Part shown: in pieces, positions 1-6,049 of the stretch | Layout of the letters: each line of letters starts with the position of its first letter | Position numbering within the stretch: the stretch's first letter is position 1 | Notes under the pieces: generated by a model | Databases searched by the model: none | What the model saw: the letters and a program-made list of their open reading frames with translations, nothing else | Told to the model about the DNA's origin: nothing | Made by a program: the position numbers and the translations under genes | From: DUZB01 sp964407525 | GTDB taxonomy: Bacteria; Desulfobacterota; DSM-4660; Desulfatiglandales; Desulfatiglandaceae | NCBI GenBank assembly: GCA_964407525.1 | Contig: CAYOWC010000236.1 | Span: 1-7,879 of the forward strand | Direction of reading: 5' to 3' | DNA length: 7,879 bases

Positions 1-94
1 GAAGGATCGGCTTAAAAAGGAACCGCTTCAGGAGGTAGATCAGAATAAGAAAATTGACGATCTGTGCCAGCACCGTGAACCAGTTGATGAGCAC
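1..94 (-). CDS. atpF: N-type ATPase subunit b, N-terminal fragment (cut by window edge)
   Basis: Only the first 31 codons are present; the rest lies left of position 1. The reading starts at a GTG (94-92) and gives (M)LINWFTVLAQIVNFLILI followed by YLLKRFLFKPIL. This is the classic start of an F-type b subunit: a short periplasmic lead, a single membrane helix with the QxxNF pattern, then the basic LxKPIL junction to the long peripheral-stalk helix. The start is supported by a GGAGGA Shine-Dalgarno (106-101) lying inside the last codons of atpE, six bases upstream, with the atpE stop at 100-98, so translation of b is probably coupled to c. In known N-ATPase operons no separate delta gene exists and the b protein is thought to cover that role; this cannot be tested here because the C-terminal part is missing. 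Identity is secure; its full length is unknown. Confidence 0.9.
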   Translation of the reverse strand, partial: MLINWFTVLAQIVNFLILIYLLKRFLFKPIL

Positions 95-97
95 CCT

Positions 98-376
98 TTA
101 TCCTCCAGCCTTTGCCAGGAAATAATTCCAGAAAGGATTGGCGAAAATGAGAATCATGGCCACCACAAAACAGTAGATGGCGGTTGATTCCACCATGGCC
201 ATGCCCACAAACAGGGTTCGGGTGATAGTATTGGTCTCGTCCGGCTGTTGGGCAATGGAACTTAATGCCTGGGCCAGGGCGCGGCCCTCACCGAGGGCCG
301 GGCCGATGGCGCCGATGCCCATGCCAACGCCCGCCGCCAGAATTGACGCCACCGCAATCCAACCTAATGCATCCAT
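98..376 (-). CDS. atpE: N-type ATPase subunit c (rotor ring proteolipid)
   Basis: A 92-residue two-helix hairpin protein that forms the membrane rotor ring and carries the coupling ion. Helix 1 spans about residues 5-42 and contains the glycine-rich packing face (GVGMGIGAIGP); helix 2 spans about 52-86. The ion site reads V62-E63-S64-T65-A-I-Y68, matching the E65-S66-T67-Y70 ligand set of the sodium-binding Ilyobacter tartaricus ring, while the helix-1 ligand Gln32 is replaced by Glu30 (GPALGEGRA), giving two membrane carboxylates. The polar loop reads AQQPD rather than the usual RQP. I chose the ATG at 376 because AAGGAG (389-384) sits seven bases before it and residues 1 onward fit the family; an in-frame extension to a TTG at 436 would translate the upstream palindrome and is rejected. 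Sodium versus proton use cannot be decided from sequence: the related Burkholderia pseudomallei N-type ring was reported proton-specific. Confidence 0.95.
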   Translation of the reverse strand: MDALGWIAVASILAAGVGMGIGAIGPALGEGRALAQALSSIAQQPDETNTITRTLFVGMAMVESTAIYCFVVAMILIFANPFWNYFLAKAGG

Positions 377-382
377 ACTGTT

Positions 383-389
383 TCTCCTT
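383..389 (-). promoter_or_regulatory. Shine-Dalgarno of atpE
   Basis: Read on the minus strand this is AAGGAGA, with seven bases between AAGGAG and the ATG at 376. It is one of the better ribosome-binding sites in the operon, which suits a subunit needed in many copies per complex, and it decides the atpE start against the longer in-frame reading from 436. Confidence 0.8.
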
Positions 390-406
390 GTAGGTAGAAA
401 ATTGCC

Positions 407-434
407 GTAGGGGCGAATAATTATTCGCCCGTAC
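407..434. repeat. REP-like 28-bp palindrome in the atpB-atpE spacer
   Basis: The core 411-430 is a perfect 20-bp palindrome, GGGCGAATAA followed by TTATTCGCCC. It extends to GTA (407-409) and TAC (432-434) on either side of one G/G mismatch (410 and 431). The unit starts with GTAGGGGCGAA and matches the 28-bp unit at 1419-1446 in 24 of 28 positions, so the two are copies of one element. It lies wholly between the atpB stop and the atpE Shine-Dalgarno. In the transcript it could fold into a strong hairpin just upstream of atpE, which might protect or separate the downstream message; that effect is an inference. Confidence 0.85.
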
Positions 435-446
435 AATGTTCAAAGT

Positions 447-1121
447 TTAGACCGGTTCACCCGCCTCCATCCCCGCGCTGATATAAACCGCCGCCAGGAT
501 GGCGAAAATGTAGGCCTGTACTAACCCCGTCAAAAGCCCCAGCAACTGCATCAGGATGGGAAAGATCAGAGGCGCAATGATCAACAGGATCGCCCCGATC
601 ATGGAGCTGCTCATGACGTTTCCGAACAGGCGCACGGACAGAGCCAGAGTTCGACTCAGTTCCCCCATAATATTAAAGGGGAGCATAAAGGGTGTGGGGC
701 GTAGGTAGTTTCGTAAATAGCGCCTTAACCCGATTTTTCCGATCCCGTAGATGGGTACCGCAGCAAATACGCAAATGGAAAGGCCCGCCGAGGTGGACAG
801 AGACCCGGTGGGCGGCTCAAACCCCGGGATGATTGAGAGAAGGTTGCAGATAGCGATAAACAGGAAAAGGGTCCCCAAAAAAGGGAGAAACCCTTTGGGT
901 CGGTGAGGAGAAATCTCCTGAAGCTGTTGATCGATGCCGTGGACCACCACTTCCAGCACATGCTGGACCCTCGAGATATGCACCCCCTTTCGAAGCCGTC
1001 GCGTCACCAGCCAGGACCCCACCGTGAGAACCGCCATGACAGCCCAGGTGTATACAATGGTGCTGTTCAACACCAATAGGCCGAAACGCCACCAGATATG
1101 ATCATCGGGACTTAACTGCAT
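447..1121 (-). CDS. atpB: N-type ATPase subunit a (ion channel stator)
   Basis: A 224-residue polytopic membrane protein, the stator partner of the c ring providing the two ion half-channels. The invariant arginine is visible as R164 in LALSVRLFGNV (E. coli aR210), and Q202 in GLVQAYIFAILAAVYIS corresponds to E. coli aQ252. Further family marks are the FxxIxxxNLLSIIPGFEPPTGS segment (about 88-108), GELSRT (153-158) and the NIM before it. Membrane helices are evident at about 12-38, 78-100, 110-130, 145-195 and 196-216. It begins MQLSPDDHIWW, as N-type a subunits do. The ATG lies inside atpR in another frame (20-nt overlap), with only a weak GGGGA about nine bases upstream, so coupling to atpR translation is likely. 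It ends 70 bases before atpE, the gap being occupied by a palindrome. Confidence 0.95.
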   Translation of the reverse strand: MQLSPDDHIWWRFGLLVLNSTIVYTWAVMAVLTVGSWLVTRRLRKGVHISRVQHVLEVVVHGIDQQLQEISPHRPKGFLPFLGTLFLFIAICNLLSIIPGFEPPTGSLSTSAGLSICVFAAVPIYGIGKIGLRRYLRNYLRPTPFMLPFNIMGELSRTLALSVRLFGNVMSSSMIGAILLIIAPLIFPILMQLLGLLTGLVQAYIFAILAAVYISAGMEAGEPV

Positions 1122-1410
1122 GGTGTTTTTCCCCGTTTTTCTGACGACCCAAGGTACGGGTCAAAATAACTCTGACCCCGAAAAATGCCAGGAAGGTGAA
1201 AATAAAGGCCCCGGGATCCTTTTGAACCACGACCCAGAAGCCGGCCAGGACCCCGGCCAGACGCGTGATGTAACTGAACACCAGCCAGCGTTTCGGCCTT
1301 TCCCTGTGGTGCATCATTTTCAGGGTAAACCACAACCCGCCGAAATAGAAAAGCCCAAGAACACCCCCCCACAAAAAAGCCAGCCCCCACAGAAACATGT
1401 CAATTGTCAT
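1102..1410 (-). CDS. atpR: N-type ATPase accessory membrane protein AtpR
   Basis: A 102-residue small membrane protein with three hydrophobic segments at about 5-30, 43-62 and 66-84, a basic connecting loop (HHRERPKR) and a hydrophilic tail. Length, topology, the GGLWFTLK pattern and its position between atpQ and atpB match AtpR, a component confined to N-type ATPase operons whose role is not established; assembly of the a/c sector is a common suggestion. Arginines R50 and R80 fall in or at the edge of hydrophobic segments and could face the membrane carboxylates of other subunits, but this is inference. The ATG at 1410 has no recognisable Shine-Dalgarno: the nine bases upstream are pyrimidine/adenine-rich and then the palindrome at 1419-1446 begins. 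A second in-frame ATG at 1398 is no better. The 3' end overlaps atpB by 20 nt. Confidence 0.85.
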   Translation of the reverse strand: MTIDMFLWGLAFLWGGVLGLFYFGGLWFTLKMMHHRERPKRWLVFSYITRLAGVLAGFWVVVQKDPGAFIFTFLAFFGVRVILTRTLGRQKNGEKHHAVKSR

Positions 1411-1418
1411 TGGTTTGT

Positions 1419-1446
1419 GTAGGGGCGAAAAATGTTTCGCCCCTAC
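1419..1446. repeat. REP-like 28-bp palindrome in the atpQ-atpR spacer
   Basis: Perfect 12-bp arms, GTAGGGGCGAAA (1419-1430) and TTTCGCCCCTAC (1435-1446), flank a 4-base loop. It is the same length as, and 24/28 identical to, the palindrome at 407-434. Its outer edge provides the TAG stop codon of atpQ (1445-1443), and its inner edge ends nine bases before the atpR ATG, where a ribosome-binding site would be expected. As RNA it would form a very stable hairpin inside the ATPase message. The arm sequence resembles GTAGGGGCGA-type short palindromes seen scattered in many bacterial genomes; copy number in this genome is not visible here. Confidence 0.9.
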
Positions 1447-1757
1447 TCCCTCTCCCGATTAATGGCACTCCACTGCCGGTTGATCCAGAACCATGCATTC
1501 AGGCATCCCACAATCAGGCCGATCATGAGCAGCATGAGGGTCCAGGAATAGGAAGAAGGCCATTTCAAATCGATCCACACTCCCAGAAAAATGCCCAGCA
1601 CAGTGGGAACGGCCACGGCCCACCCCACCACTCCGAAGAGCCCCAGGCCGAACCAGACCCCGTCGGTTTTCTTGTCCCTGGCCCGGAGTTTGCGTTTTTC
1701 CCGAACAGTCACCTCATGAGAAAAACGTTTTCCATGTTTTGGAGAATCATCAGGCAT
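1443..1757 (-). CDS. atpQ: N-type ATPase accessory membrane protein AtpQ (AtpI-like)
   Basis: A 104-residue protein with a charged, lysine/arginine-rich N-terminus (about 1-34) and two membrane helices (about 36-60 and 71-92) separated by GVWIDLKWPSSYSWT. The GVWxD motif and the LMLLMIGLIVGCLNAWFW second helix are those of AtpI/AtpQ-type proteins, which in F-type enzymes help c-ring assembly or supply magnesium; AtpQ is the version found in N-type ATPase operons. The start at ATG 1757 overlaps the atpC stop by 8 nt and has a weak GGGA nearby; the open frame extends upstream to 1952 but that part is only the atpC antiframe-like shadow. The stop codon TAG is supplied by the palindrome at 1419-1446, so the last residues (NRERE) may have been altered when that repeat arrived. 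Identity is confident, precise start slightly less so. Confidence 0.85.
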   Translation of the reverse strand: MPDDSPKHGKRFSHEVTVREKRKLRARDKKTDGVWFGLGLFGVVGWAVAVPTVLGIFLGVWIDLKWPSSYSWTLMLLMIGLIVGCLNAWFWINRQWSAINRERE

Positions 1758-2136
1758 TTTTCCCAAACTCCACAAACCGGCGTACGAAATCCGCTTCCAA
1801 ACGGGCCACCGCCGCACGGGCTTTTCGCTCCCGATCGTCCAAATCGTTGATAAACCGGTCGATCGTCTCATGGAGCAACCCCAGTTCTCCAAAAACGGCC
1901 ATGCGCGTGGCCACCTGAACCGTATCCCCTTGCTTGACCAGAATGCCGCCATTGATGGCCATGAAACTTTCGACGCCTCCTGGGGACCAGTAGCTTAGAA
2001 TTCCGGGCACGATGGCCGCAGCCATATCAATATGCCGGGGGCGAATACCGAATGCACCTTCCGGCCCTTCGGCCACCACCTTGTCCACGTCCTGATCGAG
2101 AAACACGCCGGAAGGCTGAAATACCCGGAGTTTCAA
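1750..2136 (-). CDS. atpC: N-type ATPase subunit epsilon
   Basis: A 128-residue epsilon subunit, the central-stalk protein that contacts the c ring. The N-terminal beta-sandwich runs from about residue 1 to 85 and shows the family pattern EGPEGAFGIRPRHIDMAAAI (23-42) followed by the SFMAINGGILVKQGDTVQV strand pairs; the C-terminal helical part (about 88-125) is rich in Arg, Glu and Ala (DDRERKARAAVARLEA). It starts at a TTG (2136-2134) that overlaps the atpD stop as TTGA, preceded by a strong GGGGAGG seven bases upstream; this tight 4-nt overlap argues for stop-start coupling with beta. It overlaps atpQ by 8 nt at its 3' end. Placement of epsilon directly after beta, at the front of the operon, is one of the marks of the N-type cluster. 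Confidence 0.93.
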   Translation of the reverse strand: MKLRVFQPSGVFLDQDVDKVVAEGPEGAFGIRPRHIDMAAAIVPGILSYWSPGGVESFMAINGGILVKQGDTVQVATRMAVFGELGLLHETIDRFINDLDDRERKARAAVARLEADFVRRFVEFGKNA

Positions 2137-3533
2137 GGCTTCGCCTCCCCGATGGCGCCGATCATGTACAGGGAACTCTCGGGACGGTCCGAAAACTCAT
2201 CGTTCAAAATCCGTTCGCACCCGTCGATGGTGTCCTCGATATCCACCATTTTGCCTTCCATGCCCGTGAACTGGGTGGTAGTAAAAAAGGGTTGGGTAAA
2301 AAATCGTTCCAGTCGCCGCGCCCGGTAGACGGTCTTTCGGTCTTCCCGGGAAAGTTCTTCCAGCCCCAGCATGGCGATGATGTCTTTCAGTTCCTCGTAG
2401 GTGGCAAGGGTCTTGCGCACTTCCCGGGCTACCTGGTAGTGACGATCTCCCAAGATTCGGGGCTGCAGCATTATGGAACGGGATTGGAGCGGGTCGATGG
2501 CCGGATAGAACCCTTCACTGGCCCGTTTTCGGGAAAGCACGATGGATGCGGACAAATGGCCGAAGGTGTGAACCGCCGAAGGGTCCGTGAGATCGTCGGC
2601 AGGCACGTAGACTGCCTGAATGGAGGTGATGGCAGCTTCATCGGTACTGGCTATGCGCTCTTCCAGTTCCGCCAGTTCTGTAGCCATGGTGGGTTGGTAA
2701 CCCATGCGCGAGGGGAGCCGGCCCAGAAGTCCCGAAAGTTCCGAGCCCGCCTGAATAAAGCGAAAAATATTGTCGATGAGGAGCAGGACATCCTGATTCA
2801 GATCATCGCGGAAGTATTCGGCCATGGTGAGCGCCGTGTGCCCCACCCGAAACCGGGCTCCGGGCGGCTCATTCATTTGTCCGAAGACCATGACCGTATT
2901 GGGCAGAACACCGGCGTCTCCCATTTCCCGGTATAGTTCTTCCCCTTCCCGGCACCGTTCACCAATGCCGCAAAAGATGCTCATGCCTTTATGCTTGCCC
3001 ACCATATTGTGAATCAGTTCGGTGATCACCACTGTCTTGCCCACACCGGCCCCGCCGAAAAGACCTGCTTTGCCGCCCCGCTCCAAGGGGACCAGAAGAT
3101 CAATAGCCTTGATGCCGGTGAAGAATACGTCTTCCGTGGTCACCCGTCTGGCCAGCTCAATGGGAGGCTGGTGAATGGACCGGAGATCCAGACCGGATGG
3201 CGCTTCCTTTCCGTCGATCGGTTCCCCGAACAGATTGAACATGCGGCCCAGCAAGGCCTTGCCCACGGGGGTCCTCAGGGGGTCTCCATAGGTCCAGGCC
3301 TCAGCACCGCGATACAGTCCCGCAGTGGCGTTCAGGGCAATGCCGCGCACCCGTTGTTCATCAAGGTGAACCGCCGTTTCGATCAAAATTCCGTCGTCTT
3401 CACCGGACCGAATCAGAGAATGGATAGGGGGGATATTTTCCAGGAATTCAACGTCCACCACACTGCCGCGCACCGAGACGATCTGCCCCGGGATTTTTTC
3501 CTTACCTTTGTCTCCTGGGTAGATATCATCCAT
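2133..3533 (-). CDS. atpD: N-type ATPase subunit beta (catalytic)
   Basis: A 466-residue catalytic beta subunit that binds and hydrolyses or makes ATP at the interface with alpha. The order is an N-terminal beta-barrel (about 14-92), nucleotide-binding domain (about 93-370) and C-terminal helical domain. Visible motifs are the Walker A loop GGAGVGKT (160-167), GERCREG (191-197) with catalytic glutamate E192, Walker B LLLIDNIF (250-257) with D254, R258 of the following DNIFRF, and GYQPTM (278-283). The C-terminal lever region reads EELSRED (392-398) in place of the standard DELSEED. The barrel segment ALNATAGLYRG replaces the usual AxDxTxGLxRG. The ATG at 3533 follows AGAGGA five bases upstream. 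It is the first gene of the operon, unlike standard atp operons where beta comes near the end, which together with the following genes identifies the N-type. Confidence 0.96.
   Translation of the reverse strand: MDDIYPGDKGKEKIPGQIVSVRGSVVDVEFLENIPPIHSLIRSGEDDGILIETAVHLDEQRVRGIALNATAGLYRGAEAWTYGDPLRTPVGKALLGRMFNLFGEPIDGKEAPSGLDLRSIHQPPIELARRVTTEDVFFTGIKAIDLLVPLERGGKAGLFGGAGVGKTVVITELIHNMVGKHKGMSIFCGIGERCREGEELYREMGDAGVLPNTVMVFGQMNEPPGARFRVGHTALTMAEYFRDDLNQDVLLLIDNIFRFIQAGSELSGLLGRLPSRMGYQPTMATELAELEERIASTDEAAITSIQAVYVPADDLTDPSAVHTFGHLSASIVLSRKRASEGFYPAIDPLQSRSIMLQPRILGDRHYQVAREVRKTLATYEELKDIIAMLGLEELSREDRKTVYRARRLERFFTQPFFTTTQFTGMEGKMVDIEDTIDGCERILNDEFSDRPESSLYMIGAIGEAKP
2144..2150 (-). promoter_or_regulatory. 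Shine-Dalgarno of atpC
   Basis: Minus-strand GGGGAGG, seven bases before the TTG at 2136. It lies inside the last codons of atpD and supports the non-ATG start and the TTGA overlap of the two genes. Confidence 0.75.
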
Positions 3534-3609
3534 GTCATTCCTCTAAGAGCGCACCTGTTAATTTTTGCACGCCGTTTCCCGGCAGAGTCCATTTACGGAT
3601 TTAGTTTTG

Positions 3610-3615
3610 ATTATA
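3610..3615 (-). promoter_or_regulatory. Possible -10 element for the atp operon
   Basis: The minus strand reads TATAAT exactly, about 77 bases upstream of the atpD ATG. At 16-18 bp spacing the upstream hexamer (around 3632-3639) does not resemble TTGACA and no TG extension is present, so this is a lone consensus -10 in an A/T-rich stretch. Suggestive only. Confidence 0.3.
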
Positions 3616-3734
3616 AAGAACCTATATTTATTTTTAGCATGGACAGATCATAGAATCTACTTTTAAATGAAAAGGCAATGTGATAAGTTCATGTCTACAG
3701 TTGGGATTCGTACAGAACCGGTCACTGCTATTTC

Positions 3735-3740
3735 AAGGGG
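3735..3740 (+). promoter_or_regulatory. Shine-Dalgarno deciding the channel gene start
   Basis: AAGGGG, seven bases before the ATG at 3748. The residues that follow make a textbook signal peptide, whereas the earlier in-frame ATG at 3667 has no such site and would bury that signal behind 27 hydrophilic residues. Confidence 0.7.
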
Positions 3741-3747
3741 ATTCACC

Positions 3748-6048
3748 ATGTTTCCACTTCATCATCGCAGTCCTTTTGTCGGCTGGGTTCTTTTTATCCT
3801 CCTGTCTCTATGTGCCTTTCCAACCCTCGCCTTTGAACTGACCCAGGAACCTCAGAAATCTTCCTACCCGTCTTCAGAGGAAAACCTTGAAGATCTCCTG
3901 GGCATTTTAGAAAGCCCCACAAAACGGGAAGCCTTTATCAAAAATCTCAAGGGCCTCCTTGAGTCCAAAAAGAACATGGGAGCCAAGGGGGCAAAAAAAG
4001 TTGCTGGTGAAGAAGACGAGCAATTGATGATCATAAGGTTCGTCTTCGATAAGTTTGATCAAATTTCCAGCGATCTTCGAAAAGAAACCATCACCCTGGG
4101 TCTTATGGCGGAAGAACTTCCCGAAGCTGTGGCCGGGATGAAAACCTTCTTTCTGGAGACAAAAAACCGCCCCCGCCTCCGGATCCTGCTACTGGACGTC
4201 GCCGTGGCCCTCCTGGCAGCTCTAATGTTGGGCTTCTTCCTCAGGCATCCCGTTCGTTCGGCAATCACCAGGATGAAGGATCTTCCTTCAAGAATAGGGT
4301 GGGGATTTGTTTACGTCCTGCTGAAAGCCCTCCCCTTTGCCGCTCTCTTTCTCGCATTCGACATTATGTTTCGGATCTTTCCTTCCTTTGTTGAAGGGCG
4401 CACCCTTGTTCTTCTCCTGTTTACCCTGATGTTTCTCTACCAGTTGGTCATGGCTTCCCTTCATGTACTCCTCTCGCCGGAGGATTCACACACCCGCCTG
4501 GCGCCATTGTCGGACGAAAACGCCAACTACCTGTGGATCTGGATTCGCCGCTTCGCTTTGTACACTTTCTTTTATTTTCTGGTCACCAGGGCGTTTCTGT
4601 GGATACAGGAACCGAAATCGTATTTTGCCTATCTCAGAGGCCTGCTATTATTCCCTTTTCCCCTCATGCTGACCGTTTTCGTCTTCCAGATGGCCCGGGA
4701 TCTTCGATTAAAACACCGTGCCCTGTTGCAAGCAAATGAAACACCGTCGGAAGATCAAATAACTGAGAAAGAGCCTATAAAAAAGAAGAAGCGGGTCATT
4801 TCATGCGTTGTTCGGTATTGGCCTATCCTGGCTACCGTTTATGCCTGGGGCATTTTCTTGTCGCTCATGCTGAAATATGAAAAGGGGTTTACGTATCTTT
4901 TTCGCGCAACACTCGGGACGGTTGTAACCACCCTTCTCATATTCCTCATACTCCGTACTCTGAATCTTGCCTACAGCCGATTTTTCCGAATTAACGACCA
5001 CACCAGGCAGCGTTTCCCAGGCATGGAAGAAAAAGCGAATCGGTATCTGCTGATTGTCAAAAAAAGTCTGAGGATTTTGATGATGATTGTCGGGCTGGGG
5101 ATTATCGGCGAAATCTGGGGAATTCCCGTATCCGCTTTTGTGACCTCCGACACGGGAGGCATGATCATTCTGCGGGGGGTGGGTATCCTCTTTACCGTGG
5201 CTGTAATTATAACCATCATTGAGTTCGCCAATGCCGTTGCCATATATCTTCTGAAGGAAAAACCTGCGGGGAAGAAAAAGAAGATCACTCAAAAAAAGAA
5301 GACCCTTATTCCGGTCATCCAGACAGCCATCAATATTGCCGCAGGGTTCGTAGGAACTATCATCGTACTGGAACAACTGGGGGTCAACACCACCCCTATC
5401 CTGGCAGGAGCGGGAATCATAGGCCTGGCAGTGGGGTTCGGTTCCCAGACCCTGGTCAAAGATATCATCAGTGGCCTTTTCATTCTCTTTGAAGAAAGTA
5501 TTCGCGTAGGCGACTGGGCCATGGTGGGGAAACAGGGTGGATCAGTGGAATCGGTTGGTCTCCGAACCGTAAAACTCAGGGACATGAACGGTACCCTTCA
5601 TGTGATCTCAAACAGCTCTATCGACTCATTGAGCAATTTTTCCAAGGTTTTTTCAAGGACCGTCATGGATATAGGCGTGGCCTACCGCGAAGATGTGGAC
5701 CAGGTCATTGAACTTCTCAAAAACCTGGGTGAAGAGCTTCAGAAAGACCCAGATCACGGGCCCAATATCCTGGAACCGCTCGAGATTTTCGGACTCGACC
5801 GGTTTGAAGATTCCGCCGTAATCATCCGCGCCCGATTCAAAACCAAACCTTTGAAACAATGGGGCATTAAGCGGGCGTTTTACCGGCTTATGAAGCGGGC
5901 CTTCGATGAACACGGTATTGAGATCCCCTTCCCCCATCGAACGCTCTATATGGGAGAACCGAAACAAGGGAGCGCCGCACCCCTTTATGTGAACATGGAC
6001 GCTCCCCAGCAGCATCCGAAGCCGGTTCAAGATGAAAACGGAGATTAG
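3748..6048 (+). CDS. YbiO-like MscS-family mechanosensitive ion channel
   Basis: A 766-residue large MscS-type channel that would open under membrane tension and release solutes during osmotic downshock. A signal peptide (1-28, cleavage after FPTLA) leads to a probable periplasmic, partly helical domain (29-142). About eleven membrane helices follow (near 143-165, 183-208, 218-241, 267-285, 294-315, 356-375, 385-405, 437-457, 473-501, 522-543, 549-571), with lysine clusters in the cytoplasmic loops. The pore helix and hinge are ILAGAGIIGLAVGFGSQTLV plus KDIISG (551-576); the beta domain is about 584-633 and the alpha/beta domain about 637-735. The pore sequence and the late PLKQW motif (701-705) closely resemble E. 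coli YbiO (741 aa), the closest match I recall. The usual PN of the beta domain is replaced by SN (ISN, 620-622). It is divergent from the ATPase operon and followed by a repeat element, then corA. Confidence 0.9.
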   Translation: MFPLHHRSPFVGWVLFILLSLCAFPTLAFELTQEPQKSSYPSSEENLEDLLGILESPTKREAFIKNLKGLLESKKNMGAKGAKKVAGEEDEQLMIIRFVFDKFDQISSDLRKETITLGLMAEELPEAVAGMKTFFLETKNRPRLRILLLDVAVALLAALMLGFFLRHPVRSAITRMKDLPSRIGWGFVYVLLKALPFAALFLAFDIMFRIFPSFVEGRTLVLLLFTLMFLYQLVMASLHVLLSPEDSHTRLAPLSDENANYLWIWIRRFALYTFFYFLVTRAFLWIQEPKSYFAYLRGLLLFPFPLMLTVFVFQMARDLRLKHRALLQANETPSEDQITEKEPIKKKKRVISCVVRYWPILATVYAWGIFLSLMLKYEKGFTYLFRATLGTVVTTLLIFLILRTLNLAYSRFFRINDHTRQRFPGMEEKANRYLLIVKKSLRILMMIVGLGIIGEIWGIPVSAFVTSDTGGMIILRGVGILFTVAVIITIIEFANAVAIYLLKEKPAGKKKKITQKKKTLIPVIQTAINIAAGFVGTIIVLEQLGVNTTPILAGAGIIGLAVGFGSQTLVKDIISGLFILFEESIRVGDWAMVGKQGGSVESVGLRTVKLRDMNGTLHVISNSSIDSLSNFSKVFSRTVMDIGVAYREDVDQVIELLKNLGEELQKDPDHGPNILEPLEIFGLDRFEDSAVIIRARFKTKPLKQWGIKRAFYRLMKRAFDEHGIEIPFPHRTLYMGEPKQGSAAPLYVNMDAPQQHPKPVQDENGD

Positions 6049-6049
6049 G

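Larger units (their letters stand above)
3534..3747. other. Divergent intergenic region between atpD and the mechanosensitive channel gene
   Basis: About 214 bp between two divergently read genes, so it should hold both promoters. The middle (about 3590-3665) is A/T-rich. I see one perfect minus-strand -10 hexamer (3615-3610) but no well-spaced -35 for either direction, and no strong inverted repeat; GCCG and CGGC at 3571-3583 form only a 4-bp stem. No gene is apparent; the open frame from 3667 into the channel gene is judged untranslated leader. Confidence 0.6.

Noticed and set aside
377..436. N-terminal extension of subunit c from a TTG at 436
   Set aside because: It would translate the palindrome and the ribosome-binding region; c subunits start at the MDALGW equivalent, which has a strong AAGGAG.
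1758..1952. N-terminal extension of AtpQ into the atpC coding region
   Set aside because: The added residues are a shadow of atpC in another frame and unlike any AtpI/AtpQ N-terminus.
2036..2047. A third GGGGCGAATA-like copy of the REP-type palindrome
   Set aside because: It encodes conserved residues of epsilon (FGIRPRH) and has no inverted partner nearby, so the match is chance.
2052..2936. Long plus-strand open frame opposite atpD
   Set aside because: It lies wholly within the coding strand shadow of the beta subunit, has no protein-family features and no start signals; the same holds for the plus-strand frames at 1404-1850 and 2991-3653.
3667..3747. Longer channel protein starting at the ATG at 3667
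   Set aside because: The extra 27 residues are hydrophilic, have no Shine-Dalgarno, and would place a textbook signal peptide internally; ATG 3748 has AAGGGG at correct spacing.
4801..5376. Minus-strand frame opposite the mechanosensitive channel gene
   Set aside because: Composition is that of a reverse-strand shadow (many Asn, His, Gln, Pro) and no ribosome-binding site precedes it.
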